From contig DASSNG010000032.1 of assembly GCA_035688135.1 (NCBI GenBank), positions 1 through 13,454 on the forward strand: a stretch of DNA of 13,454 nt, given 5' to 3'. The notes beneath the pieces were generated by a model. The model saw only the letters and a list, made by a program, of their open reading frames with translations. It did not search any database and was not told the origin of the DNA. The position numbers and the translations under genes are program-made. Below, piece after piece: positions 1 through 7,463 of this stretch (the first letter of the stretch is position 1; each line of letters starts with the position of its first letter). Origin of the DNA: JAIFWC01 sp035688135. Lineage in GTDB: Bacteria > Patescibacteriota > Saccharimonadia > Saccharimonadales > UBA10212.

Positions 1-296
1 AATTAGATGATTTACCCCTGTCAAAAGAGGTATGGCTAATCATCGGTTAACTGTAGATGGTGAGTCGCAAAATATACATTGTGCGACATAGTATCTATCG
101 ACGGAATATGTATTGCCCCGCGTCTGGCCAGCTTCCTTGTCTGCGCCCGTGCTTATATTTTTATTTAATATTTCCTGCAGGCTGCCCTATTGCGGCCTTG
201 CCTTACAAAAACTGCTCTTTTCTGCCATGCTAACTATCTATATACCGTGTTCGTAAAATGTTCTTGATAACCTGAAAAAAAATTACCAGCAGCAGG
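1..296. other. gene-poor stretch, no confident gene
   Basis: This is the stretch beyond the stop codon of the VirD4-like gene. No tRNA, convincing gene or U-tract terminator hairpin is visible. Two edge signals are too short to judge. On the plus strand, bases 3-50 are an open frame running in from the window edge (LDDLPLSKEVWLIIG then TAA), which could be the last codons of a gene converging on this locus. On the minus strand, TTGACA at 24-19 is placed so that a -10 box would fall just outside the window, which could be a promoter for a gene further left. The two readings are not exclusive. The remainder includes AT-rich patches around 150-175 and 230-285. Confidence 0.4.
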
Positions 297-299
297 TTA
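268..299. repeat. inverted repeat at the end of the ATPase gene
   Basis: TAACCTG (268-274) and CAGGTTA (293-299) are exact reverse complements separated by 18 bases that include a run of eight A (eight T on the minus strand). The right arm contains the TAA stop of the ATPase gene. The T-run sits in the loop and not after the stem, so it is not a canonical intrinsic terminator. It may still help end the minus-strand transcript, or be chance. Confidence 0.3.
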
Positions 300-2918
300 A
301 CGCAGGTGAATCACTTCCTCGCCCTGCTGGCCGGCCGGTGAGGATTCGGATGTAGAAACGGCGGCAGCGGCTTTACGGTTCTTTTTACCGCCGCGCTTGC
401 CTCTGCGCCTTTTTTTCGGGCTGTCCGGGGCTTCTGCGGCCCGGGCTGCTCCCGTCAGGGACTGGAGGATATTTGAGCCTACCGCCTTTTTGACTGAATC
501 GTTAGCCGAGGTTTGCTTATCAATCTTATCCAGTGTTTCCAGCTGAGCCTGGGTCTTAGGCTTCGCCGGCTGGCTAGCTTGCGGCGGCTGGGCGGCAGGT
601 ATATCATCCAGGCCGGCGTTGCGCCTTACGATTTCTTCAACGGCTTGGCGCTCCTGGGCGTAGCGCTCCCGTGATAGACTTACTATCCGGTCTGTCGGAT
701 CTTCGGGAGGCGATGGCAGATTTAATGTTTTAGCCGAAAAAGCCGGCGCTTTTTCATCATTTATCATCATGGTAGTCACAAAGAAGCGTGAATGCTGCTG
801 GATAAGGTCCGGCGCCTCGAATTGCGGTTCAAAGTATTTCTGAAGGAACGGCGCGTCATCCGGACTGATTCTGAAGCATACTATAGTGCCGACGTTGCCG
901 AATACGGCGTCCCGTACGGTCTCGCTCATCTGGGAGATATACTGGTTGGCCACAGTCAGGTTAAGGGCGTATTTCCGGGCTTCGCTTAAGATAGTGGCGA
1001 ATGAATCAGTGGCGAAGTTCTGGAATTCATCCACGTATAAATAGAACGGCCGGCGCTGCTCCTGGGGCATGTCGGCCCGGCCCATAGCTGCCAGCTGTAT
1101 CTTAGTAACCATCATAGCGCCTAGAATCCCGGCGTTGTCTTCCCCCATCAGGCCGCGGCTGAGATTGACTATCAGGATTTTGCCATCGTCCATTATGCGC
1201 CGTATGTTAAAGGTGCTTTTGGGCTGGCCGATGATGTTCCTTATCATAGGATTGGCCGTAAAGGCGCCAACCTTGTTGAGCACGGGTGCTACGGCTTCAG
1301 AAGCGAATTTATCATTCCAGCTGGCGAATTCCGTAACCCAGAAGTTCTTGACCACCGGGTCATCGATATAAGATATGACCTTGGCCCGGAATTTCTTATC
1401 GGTCAGAAGCCGGGTGATGTCCAGCATGGTGGAGTTCGGGTAGTCGAGCAGCGCCAGCAGGCTGTAGCGCAGGATATATTCCAGACGGGGGCCCCAGCTG
1501 TCTGCGAACAGGCGCTTAAGCACCCCGACCAGCTCCGAGCTGATATGCCCTTTCAGTGACGGATCGGTAATCTCAAGCGGGTTGAAGCCGATGGGATAAG
1601 CCGTGTCGGCCGGGTTGAAGTAAACCACATCGTCTAACCGCCTCTGTGGTATAAAACTCAACACATGCTGGGCGTAATCCCCGTGCGGGTCGATGACCGC
1701 GAAACCTTGGTCGTAATAAATATCGGATAATGTAAGCAGTTCAAGGCCGCCTGATTTTCCGGTACCTGTCTGGCCGAGTATATATACATGCCGCCCCCGG
1801 TCGGCCCGGTACAGGCCGAACACCGTATTGGTGCCCCGGAAGTTGGTCACTCCCAACAGGCTGATATCCTTTTCGTTGCCGGGAACCTGGATGGGCACAT
1901 TTGGCGGCGGTTCGGCTGTCTTGGTAGTGGCCCAGACGATATTGGGGGTTTCTACGGAGGTGTGGGGCAGATGGAAAAGGCTGGCTAACTCCTCGATATT
2001 TAAGATGTAGCCGTGATCTATGAAGAAACGCGTCTGATACTCCAGCTGTTTATCCCGGTTAAAACTAGGGTCCTTAGCAGCGAAACCGTTCAGATTAGTA
2101 GTATTGAACTGCTTAAAGGCGCCTACCAGCGCCTGCATCCGAAGTCGGGCGGTGTGCTGGTCATGCCCGGCATAAAGCAGGCGTATCTTAACCTGATATC
2201 CCAGCTTGTTTCCCTTCTCCTGGATGGCTGTTATGCGTGATTTATCCCTTTCGGACAGTTCGGGCTCTTTGGTATCGCCGCCTTGCGGGGGGCGCACCAA
2301 AGCCGCCAGGGCTTCAGCCGTGTAGCCCATCATCGAGCCGCCGCTGAATACTCCCCCGCCCCGTTTGATACGGGTAACCATCCGGGCTCCTTTGCGGTGC
2401 CAGTCGTCATGAACCGGTCGGGCCATTATCTGGATCCACATCTCTTCGTCTTCTTTGTCCAGTTTCGCCAGGGTGGCCGTGATGGCCGCCAAGGGGTCCA
2501 CTTCAAAGCTGGGAAAGGTTTTTATTGGGATGGTCTCGTCGGTCGTAAGGGTGAGCTCGGAGGTGTGCACCACGGTCTGGCGTAGCTGCCGGTCGGCATA
2601 ATCTTCTTCCTGCTGGAATATCTGCACGGTTGGATACTGGGCATAAATCTGGCCTTCTACGAAGGCCTGCAGGTGCTTGGGCGTCCAGATATAAAAACGG
2701 ATACGCTGGCCTATAGCGGCAATTTCCAGGCTGATATGCTCCTGCAGGGTACCGGACAGCTTAAGCTCGCGCTTGGTCCTAAGTATGCCATGCAGCGCCG
2801 CCAGCATCTGCTCGGCAGCCAGTTCTTTCTTATCGTTGGTCCGCGGAATCTCCAGCATCAGCAGCACGTTATCATGCGCCGCTTCTATCTTATATTTGGA
2901 GTTCGCAAACAGTCCCAT
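297..2918 (-). CDS. VirD4/TraG-like DNA-pumping ATPase, soluble, with basic C-terminal tail
   Basis: An 873-residue P-loop ATPase of the FtsK/HerA/VirD4 superfamily, the class that moves DNA or couples substrates to type IV secretion or conjugation machines. Walker A is GQTGTGKS (382-389), followed by VIDPHGDY (408-415), a motif typical of the HerA/VirD4 group. Walker B is YLYVDEFQNF (626-635, with D630 and E631). Downstream are ANQY (657-660) and CFRIS (681-685), in the place of the sensor and arginine-finger region. Residues 1-340 form an N-terminal region I do not recognise. No transmembrane segment is visible, unlike classical VirD4. Residues 770-873 are low complexity, Pro/Gln/Ala-rich, and contain the basic run KKRRRGKRGGKKNRK (835-849). 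The ATG at 2918 has no Shine-Dalgarno sequence but has TATAAT 11 nt upstream. It lies 57 nt after the sigma-4/HARE gene. The ATPase class is secure; the substrate and partner complex are not known. Confidence 0.88.
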   Translation of the reverse strand: MGLFANSKYKIEAAHDNVLLMLEIPRTNDKKELAAEQMLAALHGILRTKRELKLSGTLQEHISLEIAAIGQRIRFYIWTPKHLQAFVEGQIYAQYPTVQIFQQEEDYADRQLRQTVVHTSELTLTTDETIPIKTFPSFEVDPLAAITATLAKLDKEDEEMWIQIMARPVHDDWHRKGARMVTRIKRGGGVFSGGSMMGYTAEALAALVRPPQGGDTKEPELSERDKSRITAIQEKGNKLGYQVKIRLLYAGHDQHTARLRMQALVGAFKQFNTTNLNGFAAKDPSFNRDKQLEYQTRFFIDHGYILNIEELASLFHLPHTSVETPNIVWATTKTAEPPPNVPIQVPGNEKDISLLGVTNFRGTNTVFGLYRADRGRHVYILGQTGTGKSGGLELLTLSDIYYDQGFAVIDPHGDYAQHVLSFIPQRRLDDVVYFNPADTAYPIGFNPLEITDPSLKGHISSELVGVLKRLFADSWGPRLEYILRYSLLALLDYPNSTMLDITRLLTDKKFRAKVISYIDDPVVKNFWVTEFASWNDKFASEAVAPVLNKVGAFTANPMIRNIIGQPKSTFNIRRIMDDGKILIVNLSRGLMGEDNAGILGAMMVTKIQLAAMGRADMPQEQRRPFYLYVDEFQNFATDSFATILSEARKYALNLTVANQYISQMSETVRDAVFGNVGTIVCFRISPDDAPFLQKYFEPQFEAPDLIQQHSRFFVTTMMINDEKAPAFSAKTLNLPSPPEDPTDRIVSLSRERYAQERQAVEEIVRRNAGLDDIPAAQPPQASQPAKPKTQAQLETLDKIDKQTSANDSVKKAVGSNILQSLTGAARAAEAPDSPKKRRRGKRGGKKNRKAAAAVSTSESSPAGQQGEEVIHLR

Positions 2919-2929
2919 AGGCTATTTTT

Positions 2930-2935
2930 ATTATA
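2930..2935 (-). promoter_or_regulatory. TATAAT -10 box of the ATPase gene, possibly leaderless
   Basis: A perfect TATAAT on the minus strand ends 11 nt before the ATG at 2918. A start site 6-8 nt downstream would leave a leader of only about 3-5 nt. No good -35 hexamer is present at 16-18 bp; a hairpin (2945-2963) occupies that place. Confidence 0.4.
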
Positions 2936-2944
2936 CGCTCTATT

Positions 2945-2963
2945 CCCCTTATGCCATAAGGGG
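2945..2963. repeat. 9-bp perfect inverted repeat between the sigma-like and ATPase genes
   Basis: CCCCTTATG (2945-2953), one base, then CATAAGGGG (2955-2963). Transcribed from the minus strand it would form a stem directly after the sigma-4/HARE stop codon (2976), but no U-run follows, so it is a weak terminator candidate at best. Its position over the -35 region of the ATPase promoter also fits an operator. Confidence 0.45.
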
Positions 2964-2975
2964 TTCAAGGGCATA

Positions 2976-4019
2976 TTACTCAGATAAGGCGTATGTAGCT
3001 TTGGCGACCCGCTTGAACTGGGTTTTGCCCTGCAGGTTCAGCAGAATGGTGGTCTCTTTTACCTGGCGGCTCTTCAGCACGCGGCGGACTATTTCGTCGC
3101 GGTGCAGCGGTCCGCCTTCTTTGCGCAGGACTTCGGCAATCACGTCGGCAACGGTGCCTTTCTTGTAGCCCCATTCTTTCAGGGCGTATATGCCGCGCCC
3201 TATGAGGACGAAGCGCGAATCCTTGATAAGTTCGTTATGGATTGCCTGGGTAGTGACATCCTTGCGGCGGAGGTTGCTGCTTTTGATGGCTTCGGCAATC
3301 TCGTTGAAGTGCATCGGTTTCTTATTGTCGTGCAGTATCACATAAATCTTGTCGCGGATGTTCTTGGGGTTAACCATCGGCCATTTCACTAATCCCCAGC
3401 GGCCGTTCAAGGTAGCGATATTCTTGGATATACCGGCCAGGGCTTCGGTGTGCTTAACATCGGAGCTGCCGATTTTTTCGGCAACTTTGTTGATGTCGGT
3501 AGGTTCGCCGATGCCCTTTATGGCCTCTATGATACGGCCGACATGGTCGCGGATGTTCTTTTCGGTATGTTCAGCGGCCAGGCCTATGGAGTGGAAGAAA
3601 TGGTCGTTATCATCGATGACGGCGATACCAGGGCTGAGGTTGGCCAGAAAGGCTACGCGGGCCTGGTCGGTCTTGGTGTTATTTGGGGTCAGGCGTTCGC
3701 TTATGTCGCTTACTCGGGCGACTTTGCCCATGTCATTAAGATGGGCCGATAGTACTTCCTCTACCCGGCCGATGTGCGGCAGGTCCTTTTCGGCGGCGGC
3801 CTTCAGGCGGGTTATGACCGCCTTTTCCAGCTGCCTTACCCGTTCCCTGGTAATACCAAGCAGTTCGCCGATCTGTTCCAGGGTTTCCCGGCGATCGAAC
3901 AGGCCGAACCGGCGCGAAATGATTTCACGCTCTCTTTCGCGCTCAATAGTTCCAAGGATGTCTTTGACGGTTCCTTCAACATCGAGCTGGGTGGTCTGGT
4001 TCTGGGCTTCCTGTTCCAT
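2976..4019 (-). CDS. sigma-70 region 4 protein with C-terminal HARE-HTH-like domains
   Basis: A 347-residue predicted DNA-binding protein. Residues about 26-74 match sigma-70 region 4: RRFGL (36-40), then ETLEQIGELLGITRERVRQL (45-64), the helix-turn-helix that in sigma factors contacts the -35 element. There is no region 2 (the -10 binding and core-clamping part), so it is not a complete sigma factor. Residues about 219-285 and 286-345 resemble HARE-HTH/RpoE-delta winged helices (IRDKIYVILHDNKKPMHFNE and VADVIAEVLRKEGGPLHRDE). The middle (80-215) is unassigned, possibly another degenerate winged-helix copy. It could act as a transcription regulator or an RNA polymerase accessory factor. The gene has a consensus promoter at 4064-4092. 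AGGAG lies at 4040-4044, but 20 nt from the ATG is too far for usual initiation, and no nearer in-frame start exists. The domain calls are good; the role is inferred. Confidence 0.8.
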   Translation of the reverse strand: MEQEAQNQTTQLDVEGTVKDILGTIEREREREIISRRFGLFDRRETLEQIGELLGITRERVRQLEKAVITRLKAAAEKDLPHIGRVEEVLSAHLNDMGKVARVSDISERLTPNNTKTDQARVAFLANLSPGIAVIDDNDHFFHSIGLAAEHTEKNIRDHVGRIIEAIKGIGEPTDINKVAEKIGSSDVKHTEALAGISKNIATLNGRWGLVKWPMVNPKNIRDKIYVILHDNKKPMHFNEIAEAIKSSNLRRKDVTTQAIHNELIKDSRFVLIGRGIYALKEWGYKKGTVADVIAEVLRKEGGPLHRDEIVRRVLKSRQVKETTILLNLQGKTQFKRVAKATYALSE

Positions 4020-4063
4020 ATCGGTATCTGTTAAACGGACTCCTGATTAGATTTGTCTGACTA

Positions 4064-4092
4064 ATTATAAAACTTAAATTTTTAAATGTCAA
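4064..4092 (-). promoter_or_regulatory. perfect consensus sigma70 promoter of the sigma-4/HARE gene
   Basis: On the minus strand TTGACA (4092-4087), a spacer of exactly 17 bp, then TATAAT (4069-4064): 12 of 12 consensus positions with ideal spacing. The start site would be near 4057, giving a 5' leader of about 38 nt before the ATG at 4019. The AT-rich spacer should melt easily. A DnaA box lies 8 bp upstream of the -35 element, so the promoter may respond to DnaA. Confidence 0.85.
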
Positions 4093-4100
4093 ACAAAAAA

Positions 4101-4109
4101 TTATCCACA
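4101..4109 (+). promoter_or_regulatory. DnaA box, perfect consensus
   Basis: TTATCCACA, identical to the consensus DnaA 9-mer, 8 bp upstream of the -35 element of the sigma-4/HARE promoter in a very AT-rich stretch. It forms an inverted pair with the box at 4179-4187, centres 78 bp apart. Confidence 0.6.
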
Positions 4110-4168
4110 TTTATTCTATCACGAATTAGACGTATGCGCACATATCCGTTTATGTTTGTTTTACTACA

Positions 4169-4183
4169 CCACAATTCTTGTGG
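4169..4183. repeat. short hairpin after topA, overlapping a DnaA box
   Basis: CCACAA (4169-4174), a 3-base loop, TTGTGG (4178-4183). It begins 8 nt past the topA stop codon in the minus direction and overlaps the second DnaA box. No U-tract follows on the minus strand (the next bases are TGTAGTAAAA), so termination here would be weak. Confidence 0.35.
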
Positions 4184-4187
4184 ATAA
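4179..4187 (-). promoter_or_regulatory. second DnaA box, perfect consensus, inverted
   Basis: TTATCCACA read on the minus strand, only 4 bp beyond the topA stop codon (4192-4194). Together with the box at 4101-4109 it makes an inverted pair facing across an AT-rich 69-bp gap. The pair suggests DnaA binding, either as a regulator of the downstream gene or as part of a replication-related site. Confidence 0.55.
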
Positions 4188-4191
4188 CCAG

Positions 4192-6492
4192 CTATCTTTT
4201 AGCTGATTTGGTGAACCGCCTTCTTGGTTTGGAGGGCGCTTCCGCTAGCAGTTTCTTGGCTTTTTCCTCGGTGACAGAGGTTGGTTTTACGTCTTTTGGT
4301 ATCTTGGCGTTTACTTTTCCATCGGTCACGTAAGGGCCGTAGGGGCCGTTCAATACCTTTATCTTTCCAAAATCGGCAATGACGCGTTTCTTTTCTGCCG
4401 CCTGCTTCTCCTTTATGAGGGCACGGGCTTCGCTTTCGGATATCCTCATAGGATCCTGGCCCTTGATACTGACAAAGGTTTTTTCTACTTGCACATAAGG
4501 CCCGAAGCGCCCGATATTAGCAGTAATATCTTTCCCGTCCTCCGTTTTGCCTACCAGCCTGGGAAGCTTGAACATCGGCAAGGCCTGCTCCAAGGTGATG
4601 GAATCCATATCAGCGCCTTCCGGAAGAGGCGCGAAAATCGGTTTGGGGGCATCTTCGGCCACGTCTTCGCCGGCTTCGCCAAGCTGCAGCACCGGACCGT
4701 ATCGGCCGTATCGGACCACTACTATCCGGCCCGTTTTAGGGTCTTTGCCCAATTGCCTGGCCTGAGCGGCCTCTGCCCGGTCGGCTGATTCCGACTTTTT
4801 GACCAGAGGATGAAAATGCACGTAGAAATTCTCCAGGGCATCCTGCCATTTCAGTTTACCGTCGGCGATGTGGTCGAACTGGTCCTCCGCCTTGGCGGTA
4901 AAATCATAATCCATGATGCTGGCGAAGTACTTCATCAGGAAATCAGTCACCATATCCGCCAGGTGTGTCGGCAGCAGTTTGTTGCGGTCGGCGCCCACAG
5001 TGACTTTCTGGACTTTTTCTTCTACTTTGCGGCCTTCCAGTACCAGCTCTTTAAGCTCTTTTTCTTCCCCCTCCACGTCTTTCTTTTCGATGTACCCACG
5101 GTCCTGGATAGTGCCTATGGTAGGTGCGTAGGTGCTGGGGCGGCCTATACCGAGCTCTTCCAGCTTCCTCACAAGGCCGGCTTCGGAATACCGTGCCGGC
5201 GCGCGGCTGAGCGTTTCCAGGGCCGCGGCCGATTTCAGCTTAAGCTGGTCTCCGGCCGCCACGGCGGGCAGTATCTTATCTTCCTTGCCGCCGCCGTAAA
5301 CTTTGAAATAGCCGTCAAATACCAGCACTTCGCCGCTAGCCAGGAATTTTTCTGTACGGCCTTTGATATCGATAGTAATTTCGGTCTTTTCAATATTGGC
5401 CGGCGCCATCTGGCTGGCCAGCATCCGCCGCCATATCAGTTCATAAAGCTTCTTCTGGCCGCTGTCAGCGCCGGCTGAAAGCTTGGATGGGTTAGTAGGC
5501 CGGATGGCCTCATGCGCCTCTTGGGCGCCAGCCGTCTTGGTCTTATACTGGCGGGTTTGCAGATAGTTTTCACCGAACTGGCTCTTTATGTATTTGGCGG
5601 CCGCATCTATGGCCAGGGGGGATAGATTAGTGCTGTCGGTACGCATGTATGTTATATGGCCGCTTTCGTACAGTTTTTGAGCCAATGTCATAGTCTGGCG
5701 GACCGAGAACCCAAGCCGTCGGGCGGCTTCCTGCTGCAGGGTGCTGGTAGTGAAAGGCGGGCTGGGGCTGCGGCTGCCGGGTTTTTGCTCCACCTTGCCT
5801 ACGGTAAATGTGGCCCCCGGCAGGGATTCTAGGAATCTTTTAGCAATTTTGTCATCGGCGGGCCTGTTATCCAATTCGGCAGCTAAATCCTCTTTTTTGG
5901 CGCTGAAGACGGCGGTGACTTTATAGTTACTTTCAGACAAGTGGTCCTTGATTTCTCTTTCGCGCTCCACGATTAGCCTGACGGCGACGCTTTGGACCCT
6001 TCCGGCTGACAGGCCTGTGCGCACTTTTTTCCATAAGACGGGGCTCAGTTCATAGCCCACCAGGCGGTCAAGGATGCGCCGGGCCTGCTGAGAGTCGACC
6101 AGTTTCATATCTATGGTCCGCGGTTTCTGAATAGCGGAGGTGATTGCCGGCTTGGTTATTTCATGAAAGACGATGCGGTTCGTCTTTTTAGGGTCCAGCC
6201 CAAGCACGTTGGTTATATGCCAGGCAATAGCTTCGCCTTCGCGGTCTTCATCGCTCGCCAGCCATACGGTCTTGCCTTTGGCGGCTTTCTTAAGCTCAGC
6301 GGCTACCTTCTGCTTATCGGGGCTTACTTCATAGGTCGGTTCGAACTTCTTTTTGACATCCACTCCTATACCCTTTTTAGGCAGGTCGCGGATATGCCCG
6401 AAGCTGCTCATTATCTTATAGTCGGATCCTAAAAAGCCGCCGATGGTCTTTGCCTTTGCGGGGCTCTCTACAATCACAAGGTTTTTGGCCAT
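4192..6492 (-). CDS. topA: DNA topoisomerase I (type IA)
   Basis: Relaxes negatively supercoiled DNA by transient single-strand cleavage through a 5'-phosphotyrosine. Numbered from the ATG at 6492 (766 residues): the Toprim domain starts at once with VIVESPAKAKTI and Glu9, and carries the metal triad in SDEDREGE (Asp81, Asp83, Glu85). The catalytic tyrosine is Tyr282 in HITYMRTDST, with Arg284; HEAIRP follows at about 327-332. The C-terminal part (about 580-745) holds topoisomerase C-terminal repeats with the pattern GRYGPVL, GRFGPYV and GPYGPYV in place of zinc fingers. The protein contains no cysteine and ends in a Lys/Arg-rich tail. An in-frame GTG at 6501 would add three residues; I prefer the ATG because TopA proteins typically begin MxKxLVIVESPAKA. 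No Shine-Dalgarno sequence is seen. The gene lies 57 nt after dprA. Confidence 0.97.
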   Translation of the reverse strand: MAKNLVIVESPAKAKTIGGFLGSDYKIMSSFGHIRDLPKKGIGVDVKKKFEPTYEVSPDKQKVAAELKKAAKGKTVWLASDEDREGEAIAWHITNVLGLDPKKTNRIVFHEITKPAITSAIQKPRTIDMKLVDSQQARRILDRLVGYELSPVLWKKVRTGLSAGRVQSVAVRLIVEREREIKDHLSESNYKVTAVFSAKKEDLAAELDNRPADDKIAKRFLESLPGATFTVGKVEQKPGSRSPSPPFTTSTLQQEAARRLGFSVRQTMTLAQKLYESGHITYMRTDSTNLSPLAIDAAAKYIKSQFGENYLQTRQYKTKTAGAQEAHEAIRPTNPSKLSAGADSGQKKLYELIWRRMLASQMAPANIEKTEITIDIKGRTEKFLASGEVLVFDGYFKVYGGGKEDKILPAVAAGDQLKLKSAAALETLSRAPARYSEAGLVRKLEELGIGRPSTYAPTIGTIQDRGYIEKKDVEGEEKELKELVLEGRKVEEKVQKVTVGADRNKLLPTHLADMVTDFLMKYFASIMDYDFTAKAEDQFDHIADGKLKWQDALENFYVHFHPLVKKSESADRAEAAQARQLGKDPKTGRIVVVRYGRYGPVLQLGEAGEDVAEDAPKPIFAPLPEGADMDSITLEQALPMFKLPRLVGKTEDGKDITANIGRFGPYVQVEKTFVSIKGQDPMRISESEARALIKEKQAAEKKRVIADFGKIKVLNGPYGPYVTDGKVNAKIPKDVKPTSVTEEKAKKLLAEAPSKPRRRFTKSAKR

Positions 6493-6501
6493 ATAACGCA
6501 C

Positions 6502-6507
6502 ATATTA
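6502..6507 (-). promoter_or_regulatory. possible -10 element of topA
   Basis: TAATAT on the minus strand, 9 nt before the ATG at 6492, with no good -35 hexamer. It fits the spacing seen before der and the ATPase gene, but the match is weaker and topA could simply be read through from dprA. Confidence 0.25.
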
Positions 6508-6513
6508 ACACAG

Positions 6514-6525
6514 AGCGGAACCGCT
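6514..6525. repeat. short inverted repeat upstream of topA
   Basis: AGCGG AA CCGCT, a 5-bp dyad with a 2-base centre, in the 57-nt dprA-topA gap and just upstream of the possible -10 element. It could be a small operator or a chance dyad; there is no T-run for termination. Confidence 0.25.
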
Positions 6526-6549
6526 AATTACCGATTATTCCAATAAAAG

Positions 6550-7416
6550 TCAGGCCAAGGTCCAGTTCCCGGCTCCTGCCGGTCTGATATGGCCTCCCAG
6601 CTCCAAGGCGGTGAGGGTGCTGGCAAGAGTGGCTCCGTCCAGGCCGGCGGCCATCGCCAGATTTTCCTGGTCCAGCGAGCCTTCTCTTAAAATCTCGATT
6701 ATCCTGGATTCGTCCGGCGTCCCCCTGAAAGCTTTTTTGAGCCGGGCTTTTTCAAGCGGCATATTAAGAGCAAAAAATATATCATCCGCCGAAGTGACGG
6801 GTATGGCGCCGCTTTTAATAAGGTTATTGCAGCCTTCGCTGCCCGGATTGTTTATATTGCCCGGCACCGCCATGACCGTCTTTCCCTGTTCAAGAGCGAA
6901 GCGGGCGGTGTGCAGGCTGCCGCTCTTTAAGCCGGCCTCCGGGATAAGGACTATATCGGCCAAGCCGCTGATAATACGGTTACGGGATACGAATAGCCCC
7001 AGATGGATTGCCTGGCCCGGCGGCCTCTCGCTTATAATGGTGCCGGTTTGGATAATCTGCCTGGCTACGTAGAAGTTGCTGCGAGGGGTTATATAGTCCA
7101 ACCCGGTAGCTATGACGGCTACGGTCGTTCCGCCGGCGGCAAGAGCCGCCTTGTGCGCGGTCACGTCTGTGCCAAGGGCCAGTCCGCTTATAATCACCAC
7201 TCCGGCGGCGGCTAATGTACCGGCCAGGCCGCAGGTTACCTGCCGGCCGTATTCGCTCATCTTACGGCTGCCGACAATGGCTACTTTTGGTCTGTCCACC
7301 CATTCCTCAAAAGGCTGACCATACCAATATATCTGTTCAGGCGGCGAAGGGATGCTCCTTAAGATTTCCGGAAATCCGGCGTCCGTAACCTTAAGCATAT
7401 TGACATTTTGAGTCAT
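6550..7416 (-). CDS. dprA: DNA processing protein DprA (Smf)
   Basis: DprA binds incoming single-stranded DNA during natural transformation and loads RecA on it. The 288-residue protein has the Rossmann-like core at about 44-215: VAIVGSR (45-51), SGLALGTD (77-84), SRNRIISGL (144-152), SGSLHTA (165-171, often SGSLITA in the family), VPG (184-186) and GCNNLIKSGA (195-204). A short winged-helix domain follows (about 236-288). The N-terminal SAM-like domain of longer DprA proteins is missing; only about 43 residues precede the core. The stop codon is TGA. The ATG at 7416 has no clear Shine-Dalgarno sequence; TAGAAT lies only 4 nt upstream, too close to serve as a normal -10 for this start, and ATG at codon 7 is an alternative. 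It diverges from the plus-strand RNA gene, whose -35 begins 14 bp upstream. Confidence 0.95.
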   Translation of the reverse strand: MTQNVNMLKVTDAGFPEILRSIPSPPEQIYWYGQPFEEWVDRPKVAIVGSRKMSEYGRQVTCGLAGTLAAAGVVIISGLALGTDVTAHKAALAAGGTTVAVIATGLDYITPRSNFYVARQIIQTGTIISERPPGQAIHLGLFVSRNRIISGLADIVLIPEAGLKSGSLHTARFALEQGKTVMAVPGNINNPGSEGCNNLIKSGAIPVTSADDIFFALNMPLEKARLKKAFRGTPDESRIIEILREGSLDQENLAMAAGLDGATLASTLTALELGGHIRPAGAGNWTLA

Positions 7417-7429
7417 AAATATTCTAGTA

Positions 7430-7458
7430 TTGACACAAAGTCATTTTATTGCTAAAAT
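7430..7458 (+). promoter_or_regulatory. strong plus-strand sigma70 promoter for the structured RNA
   Basis: TTGACA (7430-7435), a 17-bp spacer, TAAAAT (7453-7458): 11 of 12 consensus positions. The start is expected near 7464-7466. The promoter points away from dprA and toward the protein-free interval. Confidence 0.8.
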
Positions 7459-7463
7459 TGCAA

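Noticed and set aside
3349..4050. 233-codon plus-strand frame opposite the sigma-4/HARE gene
   Set aside because: It is antisense to a gene with clear domain matches and a consensus promoter, and shows serine/arginine-rich shadow composition.
4061..4191. Chromosomal replication origin
   Set aside because: Two DnaA boxes and an AT-rich stretch are suggestive, but only two boxes are present, dnaA/dnaN are not adjacent and genes run the same way on both sides; kept as a finding, not called.
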